Of a stretch of 34,828 nucleotides of DNA, positions 24,414-31,909 are shown piece by piece (position 1 is the first letter of the stretch; the number at the start of each line of letters is the position of its first letter). The stretch is from an uncultured Clostridia bacterium. Lineage in GTDB: Bacteria > Bacillota > Clostridia > Christensenellales > Borkfalkiaceae. The DNA lies in contig CAMWWH010000008.1 of assembly GCA_947177975.1 (NCBI GenBank), positions 1 to 34,828 on the forward strand, given 5' to 3'. The notes beneath the pieces were generated by a model. It was given only the letters and a program-made list of their open reading frames with translations, ran no database searches and had not been told where the DNA came from. The position numbers and the translations under genes are program-made.

Positions 24414-24833
24414 TTAGTTGTTGCAACCGCAGCCGTTGTTGCAACCGTTGCATGAATTACATCCGCAGCCGCTGCGAGAATTGCCGCATGAATTACTTCC
24501 GCAACCGTTATTATTGCAACCGCAGCCCGAACGGCTGTTCGAGCATCCGCAGCTATTGCAACCGCAGCCGCTCGTGCTCTGGGTGCTGAAACCCGCACCG
24601 CCGCTCCAACCATTGTTCCAGTTGAACCAGCACGAACTGCAACTGTTGCAGCCGCAACCGCTACCGCTGCGCGAGTTGCCGCACGAATTACAGCCGCAGC
24701 CGTTGTTATTGCAACCGCAACCCGAGCGGTTATTCGAGCATCCGCAGCTGCTGCCGTCGGAATTACCGCTCAGTAAAGACAATAACCCGCAACCGCACGA
24801 AGAACAGTTGCAGGAATTACAAAAGAAGCACAT
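24414..24833 (-). CDS. Cysteine-rich Gly/Asn/Ser repeat protein of unknown function
   Basis: A 139-aa protein in which 31 residues are Cys (22%), almost all others being Gly, Asn and Ser, with a few Arg. It starts MCFFCNSCNCSSCGCG, has a short hydrophobic LLSLLSG, then repeats built from GCGCN, NSCG and RSGCGCN units. Two longer internal repeats (about residues 28-57 and 93-122) are separated by a Trp-containing linker (CWFNWNNGW). AAGGA sits 9 bases before the ATG and a TATAAT -10 lies further upstream, so it is expected to be expressed. It follows the rubrerythrin gene. The composition suggests metal or Fe-S binding, a disulfide-linked surface or spore-coat structure, or a peptide precursor; I do not recognise the family. 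Confidence 0.75.
   Translation of the reverse strand: MCFFCNSCNCSSCGCGLLSLLSGNSDGSSCGCSNNRSGCGCNNNGCGCNSCGNSRSGSGCGCNSCSSCWFNWNNGWSGGAGFSTQSTSGCGCNSCGCSNSRSGCGCNNNGCGSNSCGNSRSGCGCNSCNGCNNGCGCNN
24466..24750. repeat. Imperfect internal duplication in the cysteine-rich gene
   Basis: Bases 24466-24555 and 24661-24750 are about 85% identical by eye at a constant offset of 195 bp (65 codons). They share segments such as TTATTGCAACCGCA and TCGAGCATCCGCAGCT. Differences are mostly at third codon positions, as expected for a translated repeat under selection. Confidence 0.75.
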
Positions 24834-24860
24834 AGTATATTTTCCTTATCTTTTGAATTC

Positions 24861-24899
24861 AGGTCAAAGTTTTTCCGCCCTGACCTCTACTTCATTATA
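24861..24899 (-). promoter_or_regulatory. Promoter -10 and inverted repeat before the cysteine-rich gene
   Basis: TATAAT (24894-24899, minus strand) is followed by the inverted repeat AGGTCA-N14-TGACCT (24861-24866 and 24881-24886) around the expected transcription start. No good -35 is seen at 17 bp, so an activator may be needed. The inverted repeat is a candidate operator or leader hairpin. Confidence 0.45.
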
Positions 24900-24929
24900 C
24901 GTGCCTGCGATAATTTTGGTTACGTTAAA

Positions 24930-24955
24930 AGCCCCGCGGCTCTTGCCGCGGGGCT
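24930..24955 (-). terminator. Terminator of the rubrerythrin gene
   Basis: An 11-bp stem AGCCCCGCGGC / GCCGCGGGGCT with a 4-base loop, followed on the minus strand by TTTTAACG. It separates rubrerythrin from the cysteine-rich gene. Confidence 0.85.
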
Positions 24956-24972
24956 GACTTTTTAAAATTTAA

Positions 24973-25503
24973 TTATTTGCCGAAATATCTCTTCAACATT
25001 CCCGCAAAGCCAGCACCGTGACGAGCCTCGTCCTTTGCCATTTCGTGAACGGTGTCGTGAATAGCGTCGTAGCCGAGCTGCTTAGCTTTCTTTGCGATTG
25101 CCATTTTGCCCTCGCAAGCGCCCGCTTCAGCCGCCGCGCGAAGCTCTAAGTTCTTCTTGGTCGAATTGGTTACGACTTCGCCCAAAAGCTCTGCGAACTT
25201 GGACGCGTGTTCAGCCTCTTCCAAAGCGTAACGCTTGAAAGCTTCGGCTACCTCGGGATAACCTTCGCGGTCTGCCACTCTTGCCATTGCAAGGTACATT
25301 CCGACTTCGGTGCACTCGCCCGCAAAGTTGGCGCGCAAGCCCTCCATAACTTCCTTGTCCTCCACAACGCCGTCGCCGATGTGGTGTTCAGCCGCATATA
25401 CGGTCTTGGTCTCTTCCACGGGTGCAAAGGTCTTCGCCTTGCATACGGGGCAAACTTCTACGTCGTCGGCTACGATTTCGCCGCAAACTGTACATCTTTT
25501 CAT
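24973..25503 (-). CDS. Reverse rubrerythrin (rubredoxin domain N-terminal)
   Basis: Rubrerythrins reduce hydrogen peroxide in the cytosol of anaerobes. Here the rubredoxin-like zinc/iron site comes first, CTVC and CPVC (Cys4, 7, 18, 21), and the ferritin-like four-helix bundle follows. This is the reverse order of classical rubrerythrin and matches the oxygen-induced clostridial revRbr. Diiron ligands appear in [28 protein letters not shown] and [10 protein letters not shown]. The 176-aa length fits. AGGAG lies 13 bases before the ATG. The promoter contains a 15-bp palindrome. Confidence 0.95.
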   Translation of the reverse strand: MKRCTVCGEIVADDVEVCPVCKAKTFAPVEETKTVYAAEHHIGDGVVEDKEVMEGLRANFAGECTEVGMYLAMARVADREGYPEVAEAFKRYALEEAEHASKFAELLGEVVTNSTKKNLELRAAAEAGACEGKMAIAKKAKQLGYDAIHDTVHEMAKDEARHGAGFAGMLKRYFGK

Positions 25504-25545
25504 TTAGATACACTCCTAAAAAAATTTTATTTTTTGTATGCTCAC

Positions 25546-25574
25546 ATTCTACCATAATATGGTAAAAATTTCAA
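25546..25574 (-). promoter_or_regulatory. Rubrerythrin promoter with a palindrome in the spacer
   Basis: Minus strand: -35 TTGAAA (25569-25574), 17-bp spacer, -10 TAGAAT (25546-25551). The spacer is filled by TACCATATTATGGTA (25550-25564), a perfect 7-1-7 inverted repeat. This is the geometry of Fur/PerR-family boxes, though not their consensus bases. Confidence 0.75.
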
Positions 25575-25578
25575 CAGT

Positions 25579-26226
25579 TTAACTTAAAATTTCACGCTGT
25601 AATTTTTCAAAGCTTTCGGCAAACCGCGTTGCCCCCGCTTCTTGAAGTTGTTCTTTACTGCGGTAGCCCCAAAGCACCGAAATACAGGTCAACCCCGCGT
25701 TTTTCGCAGTCAGAACGTCCGCTTCGCCGTCGCCGACAAACAGGCACTCCTCTTTTTTGACGCCGAGCTTTTCTATGATTTTATACACAGCCTGCGGGTC
25801 GGGCTTTAACGGCAGTCCGTCCGTCTGCCCGACAATACAATCGAACCCGTAATTTTTAAAAAATATATCGTTCGAACGCATTGCCGCCGCGTGCGGCTTG
25901 TTGGTCAAGATTGCAAGCTTTACGCCCGCGTTTTTAAGCGCCGTGAGCGCATCGTCCTCGCCGTCGAACAGCGCGGCAAGCGAATTGTCGCTTTTTGCAT
26001 ACTGCTCTTTGTAATAGCCGAGAATTTCGTCGAGCCTGCCCGAATTTTCCTCACCGATTGCAAGGCGGACGAGCTCTCTTGCGCCGTTGCCTATAAAGCT
26101 CTGCGCCTGCACACGCGTAATCTCGGGCAAGCCGAAATGCTTTAACGTACCGTTCAGCACAAATAAAATGTCGTTAAGGCTGTCCAACAGCGTGCCGTCT
26201 AAATCGAAAATAACCGCTTTATACAT
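25579..26226 (-). CDS. HAD family hydrolase, phosphoglycolate phosphatase-like
   Basis: The 215-aa protein has all HAD motifs: nucleophile and acid in FDLDGTLLDS (Asp8, Asp10), motif II LTNKPHA, the Lys region LKPDPQAVYKI, and motif III ECLFVGDGEADVLTAKNAG. The helical cap (about 15-85) is of the Gph/PGMB type. Likely substrates are small phosphates such as 2-phosphoglycolate; the exact one cannot be told. It starts 1 base after the argS stop, so it is co-transcribed. Confidence 0.9.
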   Translation of the reverse strand: MYKAVIFDLDGTLLDSLNDILFVLNGTLKHFGLPEITRVQAQSFIGNGARELVRLAIGEENSGRLDEILGYYKEQYAKSDNSLAALFDGEDDALTALKNAGVKLAILTNKPHAAAMRSNDIFFKNYGFDCIVGQTDGLPLKPDPQAVYKIIEKLGVKKEECLFVGDGEADVLTAKNAGLTCISVLWGYRSKEQLQEAGATRFAESFEKLQREILS

Positions 26227-26227
26227 A

Positions 26228-27910
26228 TCACATTTTCTCGGGCACGCCTATGCCGAGAAGCCCAAGCGCATTGGTAAGCGTCTGCTTGGTCGCTTCGGTG
26301 AGCGCAATGCGGAAATTCCTCGCACCGTCCTCCGCAGTCAGAATTTTGCAGTCGAAATAGAATTTGTTGAACTTCTGCGACAGGTCTACCGCATAGCGGG
26401 CTATGATGCTCGGCTCGTACTTTTCCGCCGCGTCTACAACCGCGTCGGGGAATGCGGCAAGCGCCTTTACAACCTCGTATTCCTGCGGCTGCAAAGCGGG
26501 TATTTCATACTTCGAGTAATCTATACCGACAGCCTTTTGCAATACGGAATTTGCGCGCGCGCAGGTGTACTGGCAGTAAACTCCCGTTTCGCCCTCGAAG
26601 CTTAAAACCTTGTCGTACGAGAAAGTAATATCTTTAATCTTGTTATTATACAGTGCGCCGAATATAACCGAACCTACGCCCACCTTTTCGGCAATTTCGC
26701 GCTTGTTTTCCAAGGCGGGGTTTTTGTCGTTAATGACCGCGTAAGCCTTTTCCACGCACCTTTCGATGACGTCTTCGAGCCATACTACTCTGCCGTTACG
26801 GGTTGACATCGCGCCGTCTTCGAGCGATACCATACCGTAGGCGACGTGCACCATATCCTTCGCCCAGTCCTTGCCCAAGAGTTCGAGCACCTTGAAAATC
26901 TGACTGAAATGCAAATTCTGCTGATAGGCAACAACGTAAAGACATTTATAAAAATCGTACGTGTTTTTGCGGTAGTATGCGGCGGCGAGGTCACGCGTCG
27001 CGTACAGCGACGCACCGTCCGAACGCAGAATAAGACAGGGCGGCATTCCGAACTCTTCCAAGTCGACGATTTTCGCCCCCTCACTCGTCTTCAACAATCC
27101 CTTTTCTTCGAGTTCGTCCAAAACGGGTTGCATCTTGTCGGAATAGAAACGTTCGCCGTTATAGCTGTCGAATTTTACGCCGAGGCGCTCGTAAATTTTA
27201 TTGACGTAAGCCAGCGTGAGCGATTTGAACCACTCGAAAATCTCGTTCGCCTCTTTATCGCCGCTCTCTATAAGACGGAAATACTCGCGCGCCTCCGCCT
27301 GCATTTCCTCGGTCGCCTCGTTATTGAAGCGCACGTACAAATCGTTAACCGCGTGTATACCGCCCTTTTCGACTTCCTCTTTATCGCCCCAGTGCTTGTA
27401 TGCGCATATGAGCTTTCCGAACTGCGTGCCGTAGTCGCCGAGGTGGTTTATGCCCACGACGTTGTAGCCTAAAAAGTTATAAATTTTATACAGCGCGCCG
27501 CCTAAAACGGTCGTCGACAGATGACCTATGTGGAAAGGCTTGGCGATATTGACCGACGAATAGTCGATACAAACCGTCTTGCCGTTGCCCGTTTCGGAAG
27601 AGCCGTAGCTTGCGCCCGTCTGCGCTATTTCTTCAAGCGTTGACTTTGCAAGTCCCGCCTTGTCGATTTTGATATTGAGATAGCCGTTGAGCGCCGAGGC
27701 TTCGGCTATGACGCCGTCGGGCTTGACGGTTGCAGCAAGCTCCTGTGCGATTGCCATCGGGGACTTGCGCATAACCTTTGCAAACCTGAAACACGGCAAC
27801 GCGTAGTCGCCCATTTCGGTATTGGGCGGCAAGGCTATCGCCGCTTCGATTTCGGCTGTCGTAACGCCGTCCACGTTGATTTTTTCAGCTATATATTTTT
27901 TGTAGTCCAT
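26228..27910 (-). CDS. argS: Arginyl-tRNA synthetase
   Basis: Class I synthetase charging tRNA-Arg. I start at MDYKKYIAEK (27910; 560 aa) because upstream in-frame Met codons overlap the promoter. HIGH is exact at residues 117-120 (NIAKPFHIGHLSTT). The KMSKS equivalent is AMSTRNGRVV, as usual for ArgRS. The N-terminal Add-1-like domain has NTEMGDYALPCF, and the C-terminal helical anticodon domain ends GLLGIGVPEKM. No Shine-Dalgarno is present and the promoter -10 ends 10 bases before the ATG, so the mRNA is nearly leaderless. HAD phosphatase follows. Confidence 0.96.
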   Translation of the reverse strand: MDYKKYIAEKINVDGVTTAEIEAAIALPPNTEMGDYALPCFRFAKVMRKSPMAIAQELAATVKPDGVIAEASALNGYLNIKIDKAGLAKSTLEEIAQTGASYGSSETGNGKTVCIDYSSVNIAKPFHIGHLSTTVLGGALYKIYNFLGYNVVGINHLGDYGTQFGKLICAYKHWGDKEEVEKGGIHAVNDLYVRFNNEATEEMQAEAREYFRLIESGDKEANEIFEWFKSLTLAYVNKIYERLGVKFDSYNGERFYSDKMQPVLDELEEKGLLKTSEGAKIVDLEEFGMPPCLILRSDGASLYATRDLAAAYYRKNTYDFYKCLYVVAYQQNLHFSQIFKVLELLGKDWAKDMVHVAYGMVSLEDGAMSTRNGRVVWLEDVIERCVEKAYAVINDKNPALENKREIAEKVGVGSVIFGALYNNKIKDITFSYDKVLSFEGETGVYCQYTCARANSVLQKAVGIDYSKYEIPALQPQEYEVVKALAAFPDAVVDAAEKYEPSIIARYAVDLSQKFNKFYFDCKILTAEDGARNFRIALTEATKQTLTNALGLLGIGVPEKM

Positions 27911-27920
27911 AATTACGTTC

Positions 27921-27949
27921 ATTTTATCACACGCGCAAAATTTTGGCAA
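27921..27949 (-). promoter_or_regulatory. argS promoter (near-leaderless layout)
   Basis: Minus strand: -35 TTGCCA (27944-27949), 17-bp spacer, -10 TAAAAT (27921-27926). Expected transcription start is about 27914, only about 4 bases before the ATG at 27910. The two hexamers are identical to those of the acyltransferase promoter. Confidence 0.75.
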
Positions 27950-27967
27950 CTTTTAGCGCAAACCGTT

Positions 27968-27995
27968 TTGATTTTTTAAGCGTTTATATTATAAT
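27968..27995 (+). promoter_or_regulatory. ychF promoter
   Basis: -35 TTGATT (27968-27973), 16-bp spacer, -10 TATAAT (27990-27995), then AAGGAAG before the ATG at 28023. Divergent from the argS promoter. Confidence 0.8.
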
Positions 27996-28022
27996 GATAA
28001 AAAAGTTTGTAAGGAAGTTTAT

Positions 28023-29123
28023 ATGAAATTAGGCGTTGTCGGACTACCCAACGTGGGAAAGTCAACCTTATTTAACGCGATTACTCATGCAGGTGCGGAA
28101 GCCGCAAACTACCCCTTCTGCACGATAGAGCCCAACGTGGGCGTGGTTGCCGTTCCCGACGGGCGGCTGGACAAGCTTGCCGCGCTATATAGCAGCAAGA
28201 AAGTCACTCCCGCCATCGTCGAATTCGTCGATATTGCGGGACTTGTAAAAGGCGCTTCCCGCGGCGAGGGCTTGGGCAATAAGTTTTTATCGCACATTCG
28301 CGAGTGCGACGCTGTCGTACACGTCGTGCGCTGTTTCGAGGACGCTAACGTTACTCACGTAAGCAACGCGGTCGACCCGATTGCCGATATCACCACCATT
28401 ACTTTGGAGCTGATTTTAGCCGACATCGAGGCAGTCAACAAGCGTCAGGACAGAATACGCAACACCGCGAAGGGCGGCGCGAACAAGGAAGCCGCCGCGG
28501 AGTACGCTCTGTTGGAAAAGCTTGAAAAGCATTTATCCGAGGAAAAGCCCGCCCGCCTTTTCGAGTGCGACAAAGCGGAAAAACCTTTTATCGACAACCT
28601 CTTCCTTCTGACCGCCAAGCCCGTAATCTATGCGGCGAACATTTCCGAATTCGATATGGGCAAGCCCGAGGACGAGATTGCAAACGTCGTCAAGGTAAAA
28701 GAATACGCCGCCAAAGAAGGCAGCGAGGTTATGGTCATTTGCGCCAAGACCGAGGAAGAGCTCTCGCAGATGGAGCCCGACGAGTGCGCTATGTTCTTGG
28801 AAGAACTTGGCTTAACCGAGAGCGGACTTAACCGTCTTATCAAGAAGAGCTACTCCCTTTTGGGTCTTATATCCTATCTGACTGCGGGCGAAAAGGAAAC
28901 GCGCGCCTGGACTATTGTCAAGGGCACGAAAGCGCCGCAGGCGGCGGGCGTTATTCACACCGACTTCGAGAAGGGGTTTATCCGTGCGGAGGTCGTCGAA
29001 TGGCAGACGCTTTTGGACTGCGGCGGACTTGTCGGCGCGCGCGAAAAAGGCAAGGTGCGCTCGGAAGGAAAAGAATACGTCGTAAAAGACGGCGACGTAA
29101 TATTATTCAGATTTAACGTTTAA
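28023..29123 (+). CDS. ychF: Ribosome-associated ATPase YchF (Obg/OLA1 family)
   Basis: YchF is a conserved P-loop NTPase that binds ribosomes and prefers ATP over GTP; it has been linked to translation control and stress. The 366-aa protein has G1 GLPNVGKST (7-15), the switch region [15 protein letters not shown]3 [17 protein letters not shown] and a G4 region AANISEFD in place of NKxD, which explains the ATP preference. The C-terminus has a TGS domain ending [14 protein letters not shown]. Its last 21 bases overlap the end of the convergent ABC ATPase gene. Confidence 0.97.
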   Translation: MKLGVVGLPNVGKSTLFNAITHAGAEAANYPFCTIEPNVGVVAVPDGRLDKLAALYSSKKVTPAIVEFVDIAGLVKGASRGEGLGNKFLSHIRECDAVVHVVRCFEDANVTHVSNAVDPIADITTITLELILADIEAVNKRQDRIRNTAKGGANKEAAAEYALLEKLEKHLSEEKPARLFECDKAEKPFIDNLFLLTAKPVIYAANISEFDMGKPEDEIANVVKVKEYAAKEGSEVMVICAKTEEELSQMEPDECAMFLEELGLTESGLNRLIKKSYSLLGLISYLTAGEKETRAWTIVKGTKAPQAAGVIHTDFEKGFIRAEVVEWQTLLDCGGLVGAREKGKVRSEGKEYVVKDGDVILFRFNV

Positions 29124-29768
29124 TAATACTTTTAAAATAATTTCACGCAAGGGGGAATTCGCACCGAATTCTCCCTTGTCTGCGTTTTGCACGTCTTTTA
29201 AAACTTTGCCGCCGCCGATAACGATTATGCGGTCGGCAAGGTACAGCGCCTCGTCGATATCGTGGGTTACGAAAATCGCGCCCCTACCGTCCTCTTTGTT
29301 AAGACTTTTAAATAACTCCATTGCCGAAAGCTTGGTCTTTAAATCGAGCGACGAAAACGGCTCGTCCATAAGTAACACGTCCGACTTTTTCAAAAACGCG
29401 CGACATAAAGAAACCCTCTGCGCCTCGCCGCCCGAAAGCTGTGCGGGATATGCGCTTAACTTTTCCGACAAACCGACCTTTCCCAGCATTGCCGTAGCCG
29501 ACTGTGCCTCCGCACCCGCGACCGTCAGATTTTTCAATACGCTTAAATAGGGAATGAGCCGCGGCGACTGAAAGACGTACGATACGCTCTTTTTTGTAAT
29601 CTCGCCGCCGTAATCGATAAGCCCCGCAACGGCGTTTAACAAAGTCGTTTTGCCGCACCCACTTTCGCCGAGTATACACGTTAATCCGCCATCTTCGATA
29701 TCGAGGTTAAAATGGTCGTAGACGGTATTTTTGCCGTATTTTACAGTCAAATTGTCAATTTTAATCAT
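29103..29768 (-). CDS. ABC importer ATPase (nitrate/sulfonate/taurine-type)
   Basis: The 221-aa nucleotide-binding subunit has Walker A GESGCGKTT (34-42), Q-loop VFQSPRLIPYL, signature LSGGEAQRVSLCRAF, Walker B VLLMDEPFSSLD and switch His FVTHDIDEA. The PRLIPYLSVLKNL segment is typical of SsuB/TauB/ThiZ-like ATPases. It overlaps the permease gene by 8 bases and is the last gene of the TM1266-led operon. Confidence 0.95.
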   Translation of the reverse strand: MIKIDNLTVKYGKNTVYDHFNLDIEDGGLTCILGESGCGKTTLLNAVAGLIDYGGEITKKSVSYVFQSPRLIPYLSVLKNLTVAGAEAQSATAMLGKVGLSEKLSAYPAQLSGGEAQRVSLCRAFLKKSDVLLMDEPFSSLDLKTKLSAMELFKSLNKEDGRGAIFVTHDIDEALYLADRIIVIGGGKVLKDVQNADKGEFGANSPLREIILKVLLNVKSE

Positions 29769-30522
29769 ATTTTACCGCCCTTTTCCAGCCGAAAGCGTTG
29801 TCGGCAATAACGCGGAAAACAATTTCTATCAACACTCCCAAGACAACCGCAACCAAAGTGAGCGCGGCTATGCGCGGCAAGTTTATATACGCCTGCGCCT
29901 CGCTTATTATTCCGCCGAGCGCGGTGCGCGTCGAAGCCATTACCTCCGCGGAAATTATGAGTTTAAGTCCGAATGAAAGCCCTGCGCCCGTCTGTTCGAG
30001 CGCAATCGGCGCCAAATGCGGAAGATATATGCTCGTCAAGCGGCGGGACAGCGGTATACCGTACACCTTTGCCATCTGCAAAAGCCCGCCGTCAATCCCC
30101 GCTATCCCATCGGAAAGTTGCGAGTAAATCATAGGGAACAGCACGAGCATTGCAACGGCTACTGGCGCGGTGCGCGGAGTCAGCCACACGAGAATTAAAA
30201 GCAATACCGCCATTGTCGGCAAGGTGCGGAAAAAAGCCGTCACGGGGCGCATAAACGCGGCGAACGGCTTGAACGCTACGGCAAGACAAGCGCAGACAAG
30301 CGCGAGCGCGAACGAAATCAAAAACGCAACAATCGTTCTTGCAAAGGTTTGCAAGAGAGCGCGCCAGAAAAACGCGTTTTCAAAGAGTGTGAAAAACTCC
30401 TTTACAGACGCGCCTACGGGTGCGATTAAGTATTCGTTTTTAACCGCCGCGGCGGCAATTAGCCACACTACCCACATAAGGGCAATCGCGGCAAGCGAAT
30501 AGAGAAAGTTAATTTTTTTCAT
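29761..30522 (-). CDS. ABC importer permease (SsuC/TauC/ThiX-like)
   Basis: A 253-aa protein with about six membrane segments. The cytoplasmic coupling EAA-type loop is seen near residues 160-185 (QMAKVYGIPLSRRLTSIYLPHLAPIA). N-terminal LIAPVGASVKEFFTLFENAFFW matches the sulfonate/pyrimidine permease pattern of P-x-x-S-V/S-x-x-x-F. Overlaps the binding-protein gene by 14 bases and the ATPase gene by 8, so all three are translationally coupled. Confidence 0.93.
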   Translation of the reverse strand: MKKINFLYSLAAIALMWVVWLIAAAAVKNEYLIAPVGASVKEFFTLFENAFFWRALLQTFARTIVAFLISFALALVCACLAVAFKPFAAFMRPVTAFFRTLPTMAVLLLILVWLTPRTAPVAVAMLVLFPMIYSQLSDGIAGIDGGLLQMAKVYGIPLSRRLTSIYLPHLAPIALEQTGAGLSFGLKLIISAEVMASTRTALGGIISEAQAYINLPRIAALTLVAVVLGVLIEIVFRVIADNAFGWKRAVKYD

Positions 30523-31489
30523 AGAAAAAATCGTCTGCCGCCGAGCCCCACGCGTTATTCGATACCGCGTTGAACTTCTGGATAAATAAATTTATTTCTT
30601 CCTTGCACTGAGCGCTCGGAACAAAGTGAATTCCGCAGTTGGAAATAACGGGCTTGGTAAGATTGTTTGCGTTGAACTGGTGAGCCAAATCGCCGTCCGT
30701 CATTTTATCTATAGCCTCGGCAATCTCAGCACCCGTAGTTTCGTCGAGCTTAAGCCATTCTTCCGTGACCTCGAATTTGTGCATAAACTCGTCGATTTCG
30801 TCCGCGTTGTTTTCGATTACCGATTTTTTAGCCACGGCAACGGCTTGCGGATAACCGTTTTCGCCGCCGTACAGCGTCTGCAAGCTGCCCGCAACCGAGA
30901 GCGAAGTGGAGCTTGTTTTGGTGGTCGCCACGGGCTCGGGCACGACGAAATAATCGCAGTCGGAATTTGTCGGCACGACTTCGAGCGCCTTAACGTCTAC
31001 AAGTCTTACCTTATCCAAATCCAACATATTATTGTCGTTTAAAATCGTCTTGAAGGTAAGCCCCGGAACGTTGGCAAGGTTTATTACCCCCACCGTCTTG
31101 TCTTCGAGCTTAGCAAGGTCTGCGGGCGAGGAAATATCTTCTTCACCCTGCTGTTTCAATAAAAACAGATTGCCGTGCGTGACCGTGCCGAGCATACGGT
31201 AGGTATTGCCGTTGCCCAAAAGCTTGACCGCCGCGTTGACGGGCATAATCGCAATATCGGCAATGGGACTTGAACCCGTCACCTTGGTAGTGATAATATT
31301 TGCGTCGATTACGTGCACGTCGAACGTATCCGAGTTTGCAAGCGTGGCAACCGATATGGCGGGCGCGCCGTCGGGCACGTACACCGAAAGCTTGCCGTCA
31401 CCGCCGCCGTTATTGTTGCAGGCGGAAACTCCGAGCGCACACACTACCGTCAAAATTGCAGTCGCTAAAAATGCCAAAAACTTTTTCAT
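30509..31489 (-). CDS. ABC importer substrate-binding lipoprotein (NMT1/THI5-like)
   Basis: The 326-aa protein begins with a signal peptide and lipobox VSAC (Cys24), followed by a Asn/Gly linker, so it is membrane-anchored outside the cell. The mature part has the two-lobed NMT1-like order: VYVPDGAPAISVATLA near the start, IADIAIMPVNAAVKLLG, VGVINLANVPGLTFKTIL and YFVVPEPVATT. The family binds small organic ligands (sulfonates, hydroxymethylpyrimidine, others); the ligand here is unknown. It follows the TM1266 gene by 12 bases. Confidence 0.93.
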   Translation of the reverse strand: MKKFLAFLATAILTVVCALGVSACNNNGGGDGKLSVYVPDGAPAISVATLANSDTFDVHVIDANIITTKVTGSSPIADIAIMPVNAAVKLLGNGNTYRMLGTVTHGNLFLLKQQGEEDISSPADLAKLEDKTVGVINLANVPGLTFKTILNDNNMLDLDKVRLVDVKALEVVPTNSDCDYFVVPEPVATTKTSSTSLSVAGSLQTLYGGENGYPQAVAVAKKSVIENNADEIDEFMHKFEVTEEWLKLDETTGAEIAEAIDKMTDGDLAHQFNANNLTKPVISNCGIHFVPSAQCKEEINLFIQKFNAVSNNAWGSAADDFFYEKN

Positions 31490-31501
31490 ATTCGTACTCC
31501 T

Positions 31502-31750
31502 TTATTTTTTACTTGTGACCGTTTTAGCCGAAACGCCCGAAAGCATACCGATTTTGCCCGTGATTTGGTTGATTGTTTCGGTAGGCGCGTCAACGACTAC
31601 GCATAAAACCGAAACTCCCTTCTGTCTATACGGTATTCCCATTCTGCCGACTACCAAATCGCCGAAGTCGGACAAAATTTTGTTTATTTGCGCGCTTGCC
31701 GAGCGGTCCTCGACTATGATACTTATAATCGCAATGCGGTTTTCGGACAT
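31502..31750 (-). CDS. TM1266-family putative iron-only hydrogenase system regulator
   Basis: The 82-aa product from ATG 31750 (MSENRIAIISIIVEDR) is an ACT/NikR-C-like alpha-beta protein matching the TM1266 family: IINKI-type helix, DLVVGRMGIPYRQKGVSVLCVVVDAP and GKIGMLSGVSAKTV. These proteins are usually found beside [FeFe]-hydrogenase maturation genes. No hyd gene is in this window; instead it leads an ABC importer operon. I reject a 97-aa version because AAGGGAG lies 7 bases before 31750. That ribosome binding site is part of a terminator-like hairpin, so expression is probably conditional. Confidence 0.9.
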   Translation of the reverse strand: MSENRIAIISIIVEDRSASAQINKILSDFGDLVVGRMGIPYRQKGVSVLCVVVDAPTETINQITGKIGMLSGVSAKTVTSKK

Positions 31751-31852
31751 AAAAAAACTCCCTTGCCACCCAAGAGAGAACACATAAAAACGCACGCCGA
31801 CAGCGCACGGTATTAAAGCTCTTTACTCTCAGGCGAACCTTTGAATTCAGAT
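31751..31852 (-). promoter_or_regulatory. Structured leader RNA with terminator/RBS hairpin (candidate riboswitch or attenuator)
   Basis: Between a strong promoter and the TM1266 ATG lie about 100 nt. At its 3' end arms CTCTCTTG (31771-31778) and CAAGGGAG (31758-31765) form a hairpin, loop GGTGG, followed by seven T directly before the ATG. The 3' arm is also the Shine-Dalgarno. Upstream, GAGAG (31826-31830) can pair with CTCTC of the 5' arm (31774-31778) and so would compete with the hairpin. Between them CGTGCGC/GCGTGCG (31791-31809) pairs only on the minus strand through G-U pairs. I could not assign it to a known class. Confidence 0.6.
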
Positions 31853-31858
31853 ACTTAA

Positions 31859-31887
31859 ATTTTAACACCCGCGCATAATTTTTTCAA
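31859..31887 (-). promoter_or_regulatory. Promoter of the TM1266-ABC importer operon
   Basis: Minus strand: -35 TTGAAA (31882-31887), 17-bp spacer, -10 TAAAAT (31859-31864) preceded by an extended TGT. The predicted start near 31852 gives a 100-nt leader. Confidence 0.85.
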
Positions 31888-31893
31888 GCGTTT

Positions 31894-31909
31894 GCATACT
31901 GAAAGTATG
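31894..31909. promoter_or_regulatory. 16-bp palindrome ending in the lipoprotein start codon
   Basis: GCATACTGAAAGTATG differs at only two central positions from the first 16 bases of 6627-6643. It ends in the ATG at 31907 and lies 6 bp upstream of the -35 of the divergent TM1266 operon, mirroring the purE arrangement. Confidence 0.5.

Noticed and set aside
24414-24833. CRISPR-like array in the cysteine-rich region
   Set aside because: Repeat units are irregular in length and continuous in frame, with no unique spacers and no cas genes.
24418-24957. Plus-strand frame of Q/P/L repeats opposite the cysteine-rich gene
   Set aside because: QPQP-type repeats are the mirror of the Cys/Gly repeats; it lacks a start signal, while the minus-strand gene has a ribosome binding site and promoter.
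31758-31778. T-box antiterminator (GGGTGGCA on the minus strand resembles AGGGTGGNACCGCG)
   Set aside because: The CCGCG half is absent and the leader is too short for a specifier stem; only 8 bases match.
31770-31850. Glycine-riboswitch-like words on the plus strand (GAGAG ... CGCCGA ... ACTCTCAGGC)
   Set aside because: The P2 stem is missing, the conserved AAAGGAC after CAGG is not there, and the hairpins in this region pair better on the minus strand through G-U pairs.
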